The notes under the pieces: model-generated
Seen by the model: only the letters and a program-made list of their open reading frames with translations
The model's database searches: none
What the model was told of the DNA's origin: nothing
NCBI GenBank assembly: GCA_947561585.1
Contig: CANNZV010002363.1
Coordinates: 1-64,000 of the forward strand
Source: Caprella mutica
Lineage: Eukaryota > Arthropoda > Malacostraca > Amphipoda > Caprellidae
Length of the DNA stretch: 64,000 bases
Reading direction: 5' to 3'
Shown: piece after piece, positions 9,441-20,989 of the stretch
How positions within the stretch are numbered: the stretch's first letter is position 1
How the letters are laid out: every line of letters starts with the position of its first letter
Made by a program: the position numbers and the translations under genes

Positions 9441-10068
9441 GCTAGTAGGGGTTTAACGTCTGCTTCGGAACCAAAGGCCATATATCGCTGATGTCAAATA
9501 AAATTGAATGCAAGGGACTCGAAGAAGCAGTCAGAAAGAAAAGTGGCTTCATGAACAAAGTCACCTACCACCGTCAGTGACAAAGCTCATGGATGTAGGA
9601 AAGCTACTCAGTGAATGCAGTCCCTTACCAAGGAATGTGACAAAAATGGTCACTCTGGGCCCTGAACTGTTGTAATTTGGATCATGAAATATTTGCCCCA
9701 TTTTATCCAAGTAAATCTTTTGTAACGCTACTTACAGTTTTAGAGGGTAGCGCTGGGTTTATGTTCTTCAACTACGAGGGCTTAGTTTTTGTGTTAGGTA
9801 GACTCGTTGGTTTCATTTACTATCACCTCTTCATCTTCCTCTTCGATCCGTGAGTACAATCACCGGATATACCGTATACGTATACTTCTTCGTCACATTT
9901 TTGTTACGTGACTACATTCACGGAGTAGCTTTACTGCATCCATGAGCAAGACACCGACAGGTGGTATTTGACTTTGCTCATGAATCTCATCTTAATAAAT
10001 TTATATTTTGAAGTCAGTGAATTGGCATCCGATTCTGCAGCAGACGTTAAAACCCCTACATAAGTAAT
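9441..10068. mobile_element. Retroposon A, head-to-head composite
   Basis: The left part (9441-9650) is the 3' ~200 bp of retroposon A in reverse (GGGGTTTAACGTCTGCTTC…). The right part (9653-10068) is a forward copy lacking the first ~70 bases and ending GCAGACGTTAAAACCCCTAC. Both outer ends are therefore the family's 3' end. This differs from twin priming, where the inverted piece would not duplicate the 3' end. Confidence 0.75.
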
Positions 10069-10884
10069 TAATCAAAGCGACTATATTTTTAATTTTCTTC
10101 TCATTAAATTATCTTGAGTATAACAATAGTGTTTCGTACTATTGGGTCACACAGAGTATTAAAAACTTCAAAAAGAATGAAAAATGTATAGTAAACTTTA
10201 TTTTAAGCGGTTTATTTAACATATTCAAAGTTTTAACGGGCACTGGAAATGGCATTTAAGATAATATGATGGATTAACAATAATTAATTTATAATATGAA
10301 TAATTTCAGCTGAAATCAATTTATTTTGAGAGGAAAAAGATTTAGAAAACCAAAATCGTATCGAAATTTTGATAGATCACGTTGTTTGTTTTTCCAAATA
10401 GATGAAGTTCACAAAATATATATCATCGTAAACTGTGTGAATAAAAATTAACCGAATCTCAGAGAGATGTAAACACTAAACTATCTACTAAATGATTTTA
10501 AGATAAATATCAGCTTTATATTAATTATTAATATCACACGCAGATGTGCAAACATTCTTTGGATAACGTGTATTATGTATGGCAACTAAAACTTCTGAAA
10601 TTTTGTACGTTTTATCAAATTAGATGACACTTTTTCTAATTAAATCAAATTTTATTTCTTTACTAATCATTATTTAGATGAACAAGGTATATTGAATAGT
10701 ATAATCAACAATTCTGTTTCTATTATATATGTATAGATTCCCCCCTCTAATTACTCACCCCCTGCTTACCACCCTAATTAAGTTCTAGTAGGTCGATAAA
10801 TGGGTAAAAGCTATTTAAACATAGAAAATTGTATAAATATTGAGAATTAATATATTTACTAACCATGGAACTGTTTTAAAACAA
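10069..10884. other. Giant element, AT-rich filler
   Basis: Apart from a GGTCGATAAATGGG motif at 10792-10805, similar to the subterminal motifs, I see no gene and no clear repeat here. Confidence 0.4.
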
Positions 10885-11285
10885 CAATTGGAGGGTAGAG
10901 AGGTAAAGTTGGGTAACTACGAAGTGTCGCTCTCCACGAAATGAAGCTTTTACTCTACAGTAAAGTTAGGTGCATTCTTACCCAACTGTACTTCTAAACT
11001 AATAGAAAATATCTCAAACAGTGTACCTATGTGTGTTCTCACCCAACTACACCGCTCACATAAAAGCAGTACTCTATTGCGGTAAAGTAGTGTCTGTTGT
11101 TCCACAACTTCACCTCTCACTGATTCAGTCAATGAGTTTAAGGTGAAGTTGTGTGTGTAGTTACCCAACTTGTCCTCTCAATAATCTGCAGTCTTCTCGC
11201 AACGGGGAGGGGGGGGGGATCTATTCACCGATTAGGCGGTGAAGTTGGGTATGTAAGTAGATACCCAACTATTCTGGAATCATAC
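10885..11285. repeat. Dyad-rich tandem repeats, left arm
   Basis: Roughly 60-70 bp units, each pairing AAAGTTGGGTA with TACCCAACT. The block opens GGAGGGTAGAGAGGTAAAGT and its inverse closes the corresponding block on the right (26788-26822). Each unit can itself form a hairpin. The 72-codon ORF here is a by-product. Confidence 0.7.
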
Positions 11286-12170
11286 ATATATTTAAAAAAA
11301 TAATCTTACTGTCATTTGTTACGTAATGCGCATTAGCAATAATTTTATTTACATTATAAACTGGTGCCTAATACCTGATTGCTTATCATAAGGAAATTTA
11401 CAAGTACGAACACAAAACAATTACTACCTTTTGTTACTCATTCATGAATAGCAAAATACACACACTATTAATTTTCATTTATTTTTATCAAACTATCATT
11501 ATTTTAATAAAATATCATCGTAATATTCACTCGTTTACCTACTTACTGTTAATGCAGCAATAATACTATTTTGATATATTTACTAAAACTAGGTTCTGGA
11601 TGTATTCAACTTTTTATAGATAGAGCTACTGATTTAGAAAACCAATAATTTTCGGATTATTTTTCATTAGGTAAATATATTTTCAATCTACCTAATCATT
11701 GATCTGTTCAGATAATAATAACGTGTTGCATGTACTGATAATTTAGAAATAAACTAATAAAAATAATATAAATAAAATGAATCAGTTAAAGTAATTAAAA
11801 TGTTGTTAGTGCATAGTGACTATGACACTAGTCATCTTATGATACATTGAAATGTTTATTATTGTAAACCTATGTATCTGAGAAAACTAGGTTTCAAAAT
11901 TTTAGTAATGTATTGCAAAGAAAAAGTTTATGGTAATCATAGCATAATATTTACCCAATAATAAATAAAAATACTGCAATATTATAAGTGTTATTCATGT
12001 ATCGAATAATATTGGGTATTTATTATTCATTAATAATATAAATACTCTCAAAAAACATTATAAGGGAGGAGAACGGGTTGACAATATATACGGAAAGAAG
12101 GTAGTGAATGATAGGTACACTGGGGTAATGCTAATTGTAATCAAGGACAGACCAGGAGTCGTTTAACGAC
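11286..12170. other. Giant element, AT-rich filler
   Basis: Very AT-rich sequence with no ORF of note and no repeat I can support. Confidence 0.35.
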
Positions 12171-12189
12171 GCCTTTTGTAGCTTATTTA

Positions 12190-12271
12190 TTAATTTAACA
12201 TAAATATATGTATATCGGGGGCCTGCCACCCCCGAGCCCCCTTGCCAGGTAATATAAGCAATCATGAATCA
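12190..12271 (+). repeat. Module B, partial copy
   Basis: Contains ATATGTATATCGGGGGCCTG and the C-rich stretch ending CCAGGTAATATAAGCAATCATGA, shared with the module at 19567-19672. Confidence 0.55.
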
Positions 12272-12275
12272 TAAT

Positions 12276-12775
12276 CCTTCATTACCCAACATAATATTTC
12301 ATTGCCCACCATGATCCTTCATTGCCCACCATAATCCAACATAATCCGTAAATAACAAACATAATCCTTCATTGCCAACCATAATCCTTCATTACCCACC
12401 ATAATCTTTCATTGCCCACCATATTCTTCCATTGCCCACCATTATCTTTCAATGCCTACCATAATATTTCATTGCCTACCGTAATCTTTCATTGCCTACC
12501 GTAATCTTTCATTGCCCACCATAATATTTCATTGCCTACCATAATCTTTCATTGCCCACCATGATCATTCATTGCCAACCATAATATTTCATTGCCAACC
12601 ATAATCTTACATTGCCCACCATAATCTTCCATTCATTCCCCATCCTGAAATGTTTCATTGCCAACCATAATAATCTATCATGGCCAACCAAAATAATCTA
12701 TCATTGCCCACCATAATAATCTATCATTGCCCACCATAATAATATATTATTGTCCACCATAATAATCTCCAAAAT
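12276..12775 (+). repeat. 20 bp minisatellite, left arm (ATAATCTTTCATTGCCCACC)
   Basis: About 25 imperfect copies. The same unit in reverse complement makes the longer array at 24840-26215, at the mirror position of the palindrome. Confidence 0.9.
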
Positions 12776-12779
12776 CCAC

Positions 12780-13345
12780 CATTTTAATTGACCTATCAAT
12801 AAATTTCATGACCCCCATTATACATAAAGTTCATTTACATAAAATGTATGTACATAATACACCCAAATACCTCTTTCCTAGTTCACGTCCCTAAATGAAA
12901 TAGGAACGTGTACTAGAAAAACGGCCCGGTATTTTTAAAGTAATTTATCTCAAATTTAATTAAATTTCATTTGATTAAAATATATTGCACAAATAAATAT
13001 AATTAATTAACAGAATAATTAGTATCTTAACTACAAAAACAAATAATACCAAAAGTGAATATTTGAATTTGAAATTCAGCAAATTAAAGAATATAGATTT
13101 GGATCCACAGCGTGTAAAAAGTCTATGGGAAAATGTAACCACATTTAAAAAATGTGTTTATTTTTATTTTTCATTATCATTATTTTTGAGAATTAGAAGT
13201 TGATGAAACGGATTGAACAATGGTAGAGTGAAAACTTCTGAGCAAAATGAAACGAATCCCATATCTCTAGGTCAAATAATGAGAGAGAAATAAGGATTTT
13301 AATAAAGTTTATATTTTAGGTTTTTTTTTCTTGGGGGGTAAAAGT
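12780..13345. repeat. Best-preserved left-arm block of the palindrome
   Basis: Pairs in inverse with 24215-24865. Shared landmarks are CCATTTTAATTGACCTATCA, a hairpin around 12880-12925 (CCTAGTTCACGTCCCTA with its inverse), GGATCCACAGCGTGTAAAAA and the ATATCTCTAGGTCAAATAAT stretch. No ORF is conserved between the two copies. Confidence 0.85.
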
Positions 13346-13807
13346 TGAAATAGTGACCGTAATAATACGATATAATTATTGAGGTTTGTATTAGTATTAC
13401 TAGTTTGTCAAATGGTATTCAATTTTTGCAAGAAAAACTAACATTTTTTTGGCAATGCAATAATAATTATTAATCTTTAAACATATATCACACTAAGCTT
13501 TACACTGAAAAATTAAATTATATTTCTTCAATAATACTTGTATCCTCATTATTACATGTATTACGTACCTTAATATATTCATCATTCCATTACTCCACTA
13601 CTCTCATTTTAACGATACATTTAACTTGTATGTAAGTGACACATTTCACGTCAATTTCATAAGCTTCAAAATACATTCAAATTTGAATAGGTACTACATA
13701 CATGAATGAATCTTCCATAAAAAAATAGGTAGTTTATAAAACTTATTCAGATAAATGTATTTTACCATAAATCATTATCAACTATGTGTACCAATGCATG
13801 GTTATCT
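13346..13807. other. Giant element, AT-rich filler
   Basis: No gene and no supported repeat seen. Confidence 0.35.
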
Positions 13808-14007
13808 GGGGAAAGTTAAGAATTATTGGACAATTCCACATTTTCGGTCAAAGGAGAAAAAATAAACATTACCATAAAATATAGTATATACTCTTTATTT
13901 TAATAGGTAATAGTGATAATAATCCGGATACCAATTAAAAATATTAAATGAATTTTCTCTTATATGACCGAAAATGTGAAACTGTCCGATGATTCGTAGC
14001 TTAACCC
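13808..14007. mobile_element. ~200 bp MITE with inverted ends
   Basis: The left end GGGGAAAGTTAAGAATTATT and the inverted right end GTGGGTTAAGCTACGAATCA share the pattern, followed in both by ACATTTTCGGTCA. It is present only in the left arm, so it inserted after the arms formed. Its outermost bases resemble those of the giant element. Confidence 0.65.
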
Positions 14008-14473
14008 ACAACCTATATCAATTTATTAAATATTTTACAGCTGAGCACTGATAGCTTATTGTTTTTTTTATAAATTAAGGAATTTAATAGCATTATCTGC
14101 CTATATAGTTTTAAATTAACAAACCAATAATAGGATGGTATTTATATCAATAGTATCATTAGAGTCAGACTCACGTCACATAATACGTCCGGTCATTCGT
14201 AAATTAGTCATCTCAACACAAAATATTTAATTCAGTTAGCTGTCTACCAATGTTTGAATATTATAATATTTATTAAAAACTAATAGACGGAAAATGCCTT
14301 CCTATTGGTTTAAATGTTTGAATTGAAGATTTTTTGTACTGATAGGAATTATTTATATTATAGTATAGATTGACTTAGGAACCAACAGATTAAAGAATAT
14401 TTGCAATTAATATTTACGAAATAATACGGTCAGGAAATTGGAAGTTGATAATATATAAGAACTAGTCTAGTTT

Positions 14474-14855
14474 AGGTTACTATTCATTAGTACGACTCCT
14501 ACTTAGTCCGACATTTTTGCATGTTATATCTGATTTAACAGCATATATATGTACATAGGAGGGCGTGCCCCTGTCAGGTCATTAAATAATCATTTAGTGT
14601 GCAGTACAACAAACTAGCGGTCAGCGGAAACAACAAACTACATTAAATGATGAAATCGAATGAATCATTGCATCTTACAAATATATTAGAAATAAAGTCA
14701 ACAAGAAAGGAATATGAAATTTAAAAAAAACAAAGAAAAATTATTATTTTATTATTTGGATTATTTTTTAATTGAGTATACCTATCTATTTAATAATCGT
14801 TTTTATTGTAATAAAATAAAAGAGAAATAACACAAAGTTGTAACTGTCAAAACTT
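14474..14855 (+). mobile_element. TIR element family C, left-arm copy
   Basis: Starts AGGTTACTATTCATTAG with a CCGAC-rich end, carries module B internally (about 14540-14645), and ends near GTAACTGTCAAAACT. Its counterpart on the right arm is 23521-23934 in inverse orientation. No coding capacity. Confidence 0.65.
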
Positions 14856-14985
14856 GTTAGTGCGCTAACTTTTACTACCTAGCTAGTGTATCTTGTACCT
14901 AACTCATGATTAACCAATTCGTGTATCTAATTATCTAATTTGATTTGTAATAACTCAACAAGTGTATCTCGATACCTAACGTAAA

Positions 14986-15315
14986 GGGTGTAGGTCATAA
15001 GCCCTCCCCCCCCCCCAGTCACGAGCCCCTCCCCCCCCCTGTTTTTAATTCTTTTTTACCTATATTATTTAATCCTCATCGACTCTTTTGTAGTTCATTA
15101 CTGATTAAATATTACCGTCCCCCGAACCCCCCTGCCAGGTCATTAAGCAATCATGAAGTGTGCAGTACAACAAACTACATTAGCAACTCTCAGGTATTTC
15201 TATCTAAGTAGTTCTTCATTTGTTTAAAGGATTGTCTATCTTCATAAGGATTTACAAAAAAGGGAGGGGTGGGGGGGGGGGTGTTTGTGGCCAGGGGGGC
15301 TTTTGACCGTACCCC
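14986..15315 (+). mobile_element. C/G-flanked element with module B, left-arm copy
   Basis: Starts GGGTGTAGGTCATAAGCC followed by C runs. It contains module B pieces (CCCGAACCCCCCTGCCAGGT) and ends with G runs and GGCTTTTGACCGTACCCC. The termini are inverted to each other. A fuller relative is at 19335-19846. The homopolymer runs are likely to be poorly assembled. Confidence 0.6.
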
Positions 15316-16539
15316 AACCTTAAGTAGGTATTCAGTTCATAACTGTCAAACTATAGTATCTAGGTACCTAACTAGTAATTAACCAACTGATGTTTCTAGG
15401 TACCTAATAAATAATAATATCCCATCTGGTGTGGGTAGGTCCCAACTTATTTATACCTGATTATAGTAGCTATGTACATATTTAGTAATTAACGAACCAA
15501 TGTTGGAAGGTAATCTCTACTATCCAAAATAGTGATTCTATGTAAGTAACTACTCAACTACATTTGTATCTTTCAATAAACTCCTATGACCGAAAATAAT
15601 TTGAATTTCAATATATTTATACTATTTATAGCGCTATCGGTATAATATAAAATTTATAGAAATATTTATCCCTTATAATCACGAACTAGTGAACTAAATC
15701 TTAAATTCAACATTTTCTTTGACGGTCAATCGATCAGTGCTTAAAATCTTGAATACGATAGACAGTGATTGATAAATTAACATGTAAGTCCACTAGTGTA
15801 AGTGACGGTCTGAGAACAAACCTATGTACACACATTCATGGATATGAAGAATGACCAGTGATTAATACGCTGAAATTTAACTATTTGTTAACACAAATGT
15901 ATTGTATTTAGTTGTAAATAAATATAAGTTTATATAGAAATAGAAGTTCACGGTTAAATAGGTTATTTGTTCACTCTGTAATAATTTGCCGCTAAAATAT
16001 TTTCCCTCAAACTGTATATCAGTATATACGTACAGATCCCCCACCCCTCATTCATCTCACACCTCCCCCTCTCCCCCTCTATCAGTAGCTACCTACCGCA
16101 ATGTGTAACAAATTATTTATGAGCCTTGAACTGCAGAAAACTTAGCATTGTATATTATTATTATAATTATATTTTATTATAATATTGAACTGACATATAA
16201 AATTATAATAGGGTATGAATTTTGATAATCAATAATAATCATACAGTTTGACCACTTTTTGAGTTTGTAAAAGAAACATTAATATAAATAATATTAAAAT
16301 CCAATTAGGGTAGGCTTATCACATAGTGTGGATAATAAGATGTATTATTGTGACCGTATTTGAAGGAAGATTTGTGATATATTGAGTGATAATGATGTAA
16401 TTTTTAGGTATGATTGATTGAATTCATTGTTTATTATAGTTCAGTTATACGATTGAGACGTTTGAGATGTAATTTTAAATAAATATTGGGATTTAAGAAT
16501 ATTGATTCGTTATTTACACTTTTGGTACCTGACTAATTA
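15316..16539. repeat. Left-arm palindrome block
   Basis: Pairs in inverse with 22400-23530. Examples are the CCGAAAATAATTTGAA stretch near 15591 against TTCAAATTGTTTTCGGTCAT near 23388, and ATCAGTAGCTACCTACCG (16081) against GGTAGGTAGCTAAAAACTAC (22840). No gene seen. Confidence 0.65.
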
Positions 16540-16668
16540 GGATAAGTTCCGATTGTCGAATGGTTACGGCAAGTAAGCAAATATATTATAATTATTTATT
16601 TAACTCTCATTTAAACCTTTTTTATATATTCGTAAATCTGGAACCGTCCAATAACTCGGAACTTGTCC
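16540..16668. mobile_element. TA-flanked MITE, left-arm copy
   Basis: GGATAAGTTCCGATTGTCG at the left is inverted as AACTCGGAACTTGTCC at the right. It is the mirror partner of 22255-22390, in the same arm context (GACTAATTAG next to it in both). The MITE was therefore already in place when the arms duplicated. Confidence 0.7.
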
Positions 16669-16711
16669 TTATTATGTGATTTGTTTTCCCTAAATGAACT
16701 TGGTAACCCAG

Positions 16712-17495
16712 GGGCTCTATCCTCAAGCTGTCTTTGGTGAATGGGAAAGAAGTGGGTGGTGTCCCTTGAGCCCCGAACTGTTGTAATTTGAATTATGTAT
16801 TTTTTCATTTATACATGTTCATCATTTTTAAAAGCTACTTGCAGTTTAGGAGGACAGTGCTTGGGTTAAGCTCTTCAACTACGAGGTCTTAGATTTTGTG
16901 TTAGGTAGACTCTTAGGGTTACTATTCATTGGCCCGACAACACCATTAGTTTGACGCCCCACTAGTCCAACACCCCATCAGTCCGACACTTTTGCTGTTT
17001 ATTACTGCTTATCATCAAATATATGTATTTTTTGGGGCGTGACACCACCGAACCTCCATAACAGGTCATTAAACAATCATGAAGTATGTAGTACAACCAT
17101 CTAGCGGATACAACAAACAACATTGAATGATGATTTATTAATGAAGCATATCTATTCAATAACTATTTTTATTTTAATGAAAAATTAAACGAGAAAAATA
17201 ACACAGAAAGATGTAACTGTCGGACTATGGGGCGTCCCAGGCTCTGTTGACTTCATTTTCCTTTTCCATCCGTGAGTGCAGCCATTGGTGGTTGTGTCCC
17301 TTTTCGTCACATTCCTTGGTAATTCACGGAGTAGCTTTTATGCATCCATGAGCTTTGTCACAGACTGTGGTAAGTGACTTTGTTCATGGAGCCACTTTCA
17401 TTTCTGACTGCTTCTTCCAGTCCTTCATACTTAATTTCATTTTGACGTCAGCGTTATGGATTTTGATTCAGAAGCAGATGTTGAACATCTACTTA
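16712..17495 (+). mobile_element. Retroposon A, copy split by family C
   Basis: Retroposon A from CAGGGGCTCTATCCTCAAGC, interrupted in the middle, resuming near 17241 (CTCTGTTGACTTCATTTTCC) and ending in an ACTT/AATT simple tail at 17488-17525. Absent from the opposite arm, so it was inserted after arm formation. Confidence 0.75.
16916..17240 (+). mobile_element. TIR element family C inside retroposon A
   Basis: Starts GGGTTACTATTCATTGGCCC, carries module B (17025-17125) and ends GTCGGACTATGGGGCGTC, the inverse of the start pattern. Nested inside the 16712 copy of retroposon A. Confidence 0.65.
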
Positions 17496-17529
17496 CTTAC
17501 TTACTTAATTAATTAATTAACCGATTAAT

Positions 17530-17830
17530 TAAATCGAACTTATAAGAAATGTTGAAATAGTCGAACACCACCCAGGCAGCAAATATCATTCCTGGGATAT
17601 AAGGGAATAACCATGGGAAGAAGGATATATTCCTTAGATATTATATTCTTCTTTGTAATTAATTAGTTAAATAAAATGATCAACACTAGGTATATAGTAC
17701 ATATTAATATTAGGATATTTTAAAGATTATAATTACCCATTAGCTCTCTCTTAGTTTCAAGTAAAAGAGAGAAAAATTATTTGTTAGTGAGCAATGAATG
17801 CTTAACTTCACTCACTCTATTTGGAGGGGG
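17530..17830. repeat. Left-arm block near the palindrome centre
   Basis: Pairs in inverse with 21790-22040; shared points are AATTACCCATTAGCTCTCTC against GAGAACTAATGGATAAG and the CTCACTCTATTTGG / CCAAATAGAGTGAG pair. Confidence 0.7.
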
Positions 17831-17867
17831 GGGGGTGGGCATATGGAGTGGAGCACACTCTTTTCTC

Positions 17868-18252
17868 TCATCTCACTTCTTTCATCTCACTTCTTTCATC
17901 TCACTACTCTCATCTCACTTCTTTCATCTCACTTCTCTCATATCACTTCTTTCATCTCACTACTCACTTCTCACTTCTCTCATCCCACTTCTCTCATCTC
18001 ACTTCTCTCATCTCATTTCTCTCATCTCTTTTCTCTCATCTCTTTTCTCTCATCTCACTACTCTCATCTCACTTCTCTCATCTCGCTACTCTCATCTCGC
18101 TACTCTCATCTCACTTCTCTCATCTCACTTCTCTCATCTCGCTACTCTCATCTCGCTTCTCTCATCTCACTTCTCTCATCTCACTACTCTTATCTCACTT
18201 CGCTCTTCTCACTTCTCTCATCTCACTACTCTTATCTCACTTCTCTCATCTC
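17868..18252 (+). repeat. 14 bp CT-rich minisatellite (CATCTCACTTCTCT)
   Basis: About 27 imperfect copies. Because 14 is not a multiple of three and the unit has no stop, all three forward frames are open (ORFs of 154-162 codons); these are not genes. Preceded by a G run at 17824-17836. Confidence 0.9.
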
Positions 18253-18489
18253 GAGTATCTGATATCTGATAGTATCGGTATTTTTATTAGTATCTGGTAA
18301 TTGGTTTCGGATACCAAAAAATAGTTCAAATATTACCGATACCAATTCCTTCTCAAGTTAGGTAGTATATATATTGGTATTAGTTTTCAATTGAACATTA
18401 ATAGCATAAACCTATGTTCATCCGATATACGATTGGAATAAATAAAGATACGATTTAAATAATACTATCGTATCTGAATTAGGTAGTCT

Positions 18490-20190
18490 CTATTCATTTT
18501 TAGTTTCATTATGATACCTACTTCGATAGTTTCATTATGATACCTACTTCGATAGTTTCATTATGATACCTACTTCGATAGTTACATTATGATACCTACT
18601 TCGATAGTTTCATTATGATACCTACTTCGATAGTTTCATTAGGTATACTGTGCGGTACACTGTGCTACCTACTTCGATAGGTACACTGTGCTACCTACTT
18701 CGATAGGTACACTGTGCTACCTACTTCGATAGGTACACTGTGCTACCTACTTCGATAGGTACACTGTGCTACCTACTTCGATAGGTACACTGTGCTACCT
18801 ACTTCGACAGGTACACTGCACTACCTACTTCGACAGGTACACTGCACTACCTATTTCGATAGGTACACTGTACTACTCTGATAGGTACGCTGCACCACTT
18901 CGATAGGTACACTGCACCACTTCGATAGGTACACTGCACCACTTCGATAGGTACACTGCACCACTTCGATAGTTACACTGCACCACTTCAATAGTTACAT
19001 TGTACCACTTCGATAGGTACGCTGCACCACTTCGATAGTTACACTGCACCACTTCAATAGTTACATTGTACCACTTCGATAGGTACACTGCACCACTTCG
19101 ATAGGTACACTGCACCACTTCGATAGGTACACTGCACCACTTCGATAGGTACACTGCACCACTTCGATAGGTACACTGCACCACTTCGATGAGTACACAA
19201 ACTACACTGCACTACTTCGATAGCTACACTGTACTACTTCGATAGGTACACTGCACTATTTCGATAGGTACACTGTACTACTTCGATAGCTACAATGTAC
19301 TGCTTCGATAGGTACACTGTACTACTTCGATAGGTTGGTGTAGGTCATAAGCCCCCCCGGTCAAGAGCCCCCCCAGTCATAAGCCCCCCCGGTCAAGAGC
19401 CCCCCCCGGTCATGAGCCCCCCCTAGGTCATAAGCCCCCCCCCCCCCCCGGTCAAGAGCCCCCGGTCATGAGCCCCCCGTTCACGAGCCCCCCTGTTTTT
19501 AAATCCTTATTTACCTATATTATTTAATCCTTATTGACACTTTTGTAGGTTCATTACTGATTAGACATAAAATATATGTATATCGGGGAGCGTGCCGCCC
19601 CCCGAACCCCCCTGCCAGGTCATTAAACAATCATGAAGTGTGCAGTACAACAATCTAGCGGATACAACAAACTACATTAGCAACTTTCAGTTATTTCTAT
19701 CTAAGTAGTTCTTCATTTGTTTCACTAGGTAAATAAGGATTAAAAAAACATGGAAGGGGGGCTCGTGACCGGGGGGGGGGGGCTTATGACCTAGGGGGGC
19801 TCATGACCAGGGGGGCTCTTGACCGGGGGGTCTCTTGTTGTACCCCTCGATAGGTACACTGCACTATTTCGATAGGTACACTGTACTACTTCGATAACTA
19901 CACTGTACTACTTCGATAGCTACACTGTACTACTTCGATAGGTACACTATACTACTCGATAGGTACACTGTACTACTTCGATAGGTACACTGTACTACTT
20001 CGATAGGTACACTGTACTACTTCGATAGGTACACTGTACTACTTCGATAGGTACACTGTACTACTTCGATAGGTACACTGTACTACTTCGATAGGTAGGT
20101 ACACTGCACTACTTCGATAGGTTCTCTGTACTACTTCGATAGGTACACTGTACTATTTCGATAGGTACACTGTTCCTTGATAGGTACTGT
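18490..20190 (+). repeat. Central minisatellite of the giant element (22-26 bp units)
   Basis: Three sub-arrays share the core CTACTTCGATAGGTACACTG. The left one uses ~26 bp units (ACCTACTTCGATA…), the middle and right 22 bp units alternating CACCACTTCGATA and TACTACTTCGATA. It forms the loop of the palindrome and is interrupted at 19335-19846. The 103-codon minus ORF is an artefact of the repeat. Confidence 0.9.
19335..19846 (+). mobile_element. C/G-flanked TIR element with module B, inside the minisatellite
   Basis: Left end GGTGTAGGTCATAAGCCCCC, right end inverted (GGGGGCTCTTGACC … GTTGTACCCC). The octamer TCGATAGG lies on both sides (19327-19334, 19847-19854). That octamer is also part of the satellite unit, so the duplication is suggestive only. 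Module B occupies 19567-19672. Confidence 0.65.
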
Positions 20191-20199
20191 ACCTAATTG

Positions 20200-20685
20200 C
20201 AATAACACAAAAATGTTCTAACGAATTAATTTAATAAGTATTACACAGAGCAAGTGGCACATGTGGAGCGCACTTCTGATGTTAGCCAATGCATTTTTAT
20301 ATTATTATGAAATCAAGATGTATTATTGCATAGGTAGTTTACTTGAAAACACCTAGGCAATATTCTTAATTATAATTACCTAGGTAGGCTAGGCTGAGGT
20401 AGCTACCTAATCATATCCCATGAATATTGTAAAGACCTAGGTACATCATTATATGTAAAACTTTATAAATTATCGGTATATACATACATTTAAGTTTTAA
20501 CTACAGATACCTACCTAGAACTAATATTTTCGATGTCTTTGGCTTGAATATTTTACTTTTAAAAAGTAACTTGTATCGGAATTGGTATCGGTTACCAGAA
20601 TTTTAAGGTAATTGTTATTGGTACTGGTATCAATAATATCAAAATAATAATAATAATATTACTAATTATTGTAACAATCTGTAAA
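20200..20685. other. Giant element, right of centre
   Basis: Part (20520-20660) pairs in inverse with 18250-18380 through GGAATTGGTATCGG against CCGATACCAATTCC. No gene seen. Confidence 0.5.
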
Positions 20686-20689
20686 ATCT

Positions 20690-20842
20690 AACCAACTGGT
20701 TCCCGGATAATGACAAACCGCTCAAAAAAATTTCAGGCAATTTACTTGAAACCTTTTTGAGTTATGCGAGTAGGTACCTAGTAAGATTACAAATAAATAA
20801 ATGCTGCCTAAAGCATAACCTTCTGCAATCTGCGAAGGTGAT
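20690..20842 (+). repeat. Repeat D fragment
   Basis: The last ~150 bp of the family at 38785-39327: TTTCAGGCAATTT, then AAATAAATAAATG, then a closing hairpin CCTTCTGCAATCTGCGAAGG. Confidence 0.65.
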
Positions 20843-20989
20843 AAGTTAAGTTAAAATCAGAACCAAGTAATAAAATAATTCATTTTATGATACATTGCAA
20901 GATCATTAACTGTATGTGAGTGAAAAAGGTTTAAATAATTTAGCAACGTTTTTTTCTTTTACACAAGAAGGTTTTCTCTACAGTTTCAT

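Noticed and set aside
12276..12775. Regular ~20 bp repeats considered as a CRISPR array
   Set aside because: Units are contiguous without unique spacers, and the setting is a eukaryotic genome.
17781..18300. Three overlapping ORFs of 154-162 codons with leucine/serine/histidine-rich repeats
   Set aside because: All three forward frames are open because a 14 bp satellite without stops runs through them; not a protein gene.
18873..19184. 103-codon minus-strand repeat ORF
   Set aside because: Translation of the 22 bp minisatellite.
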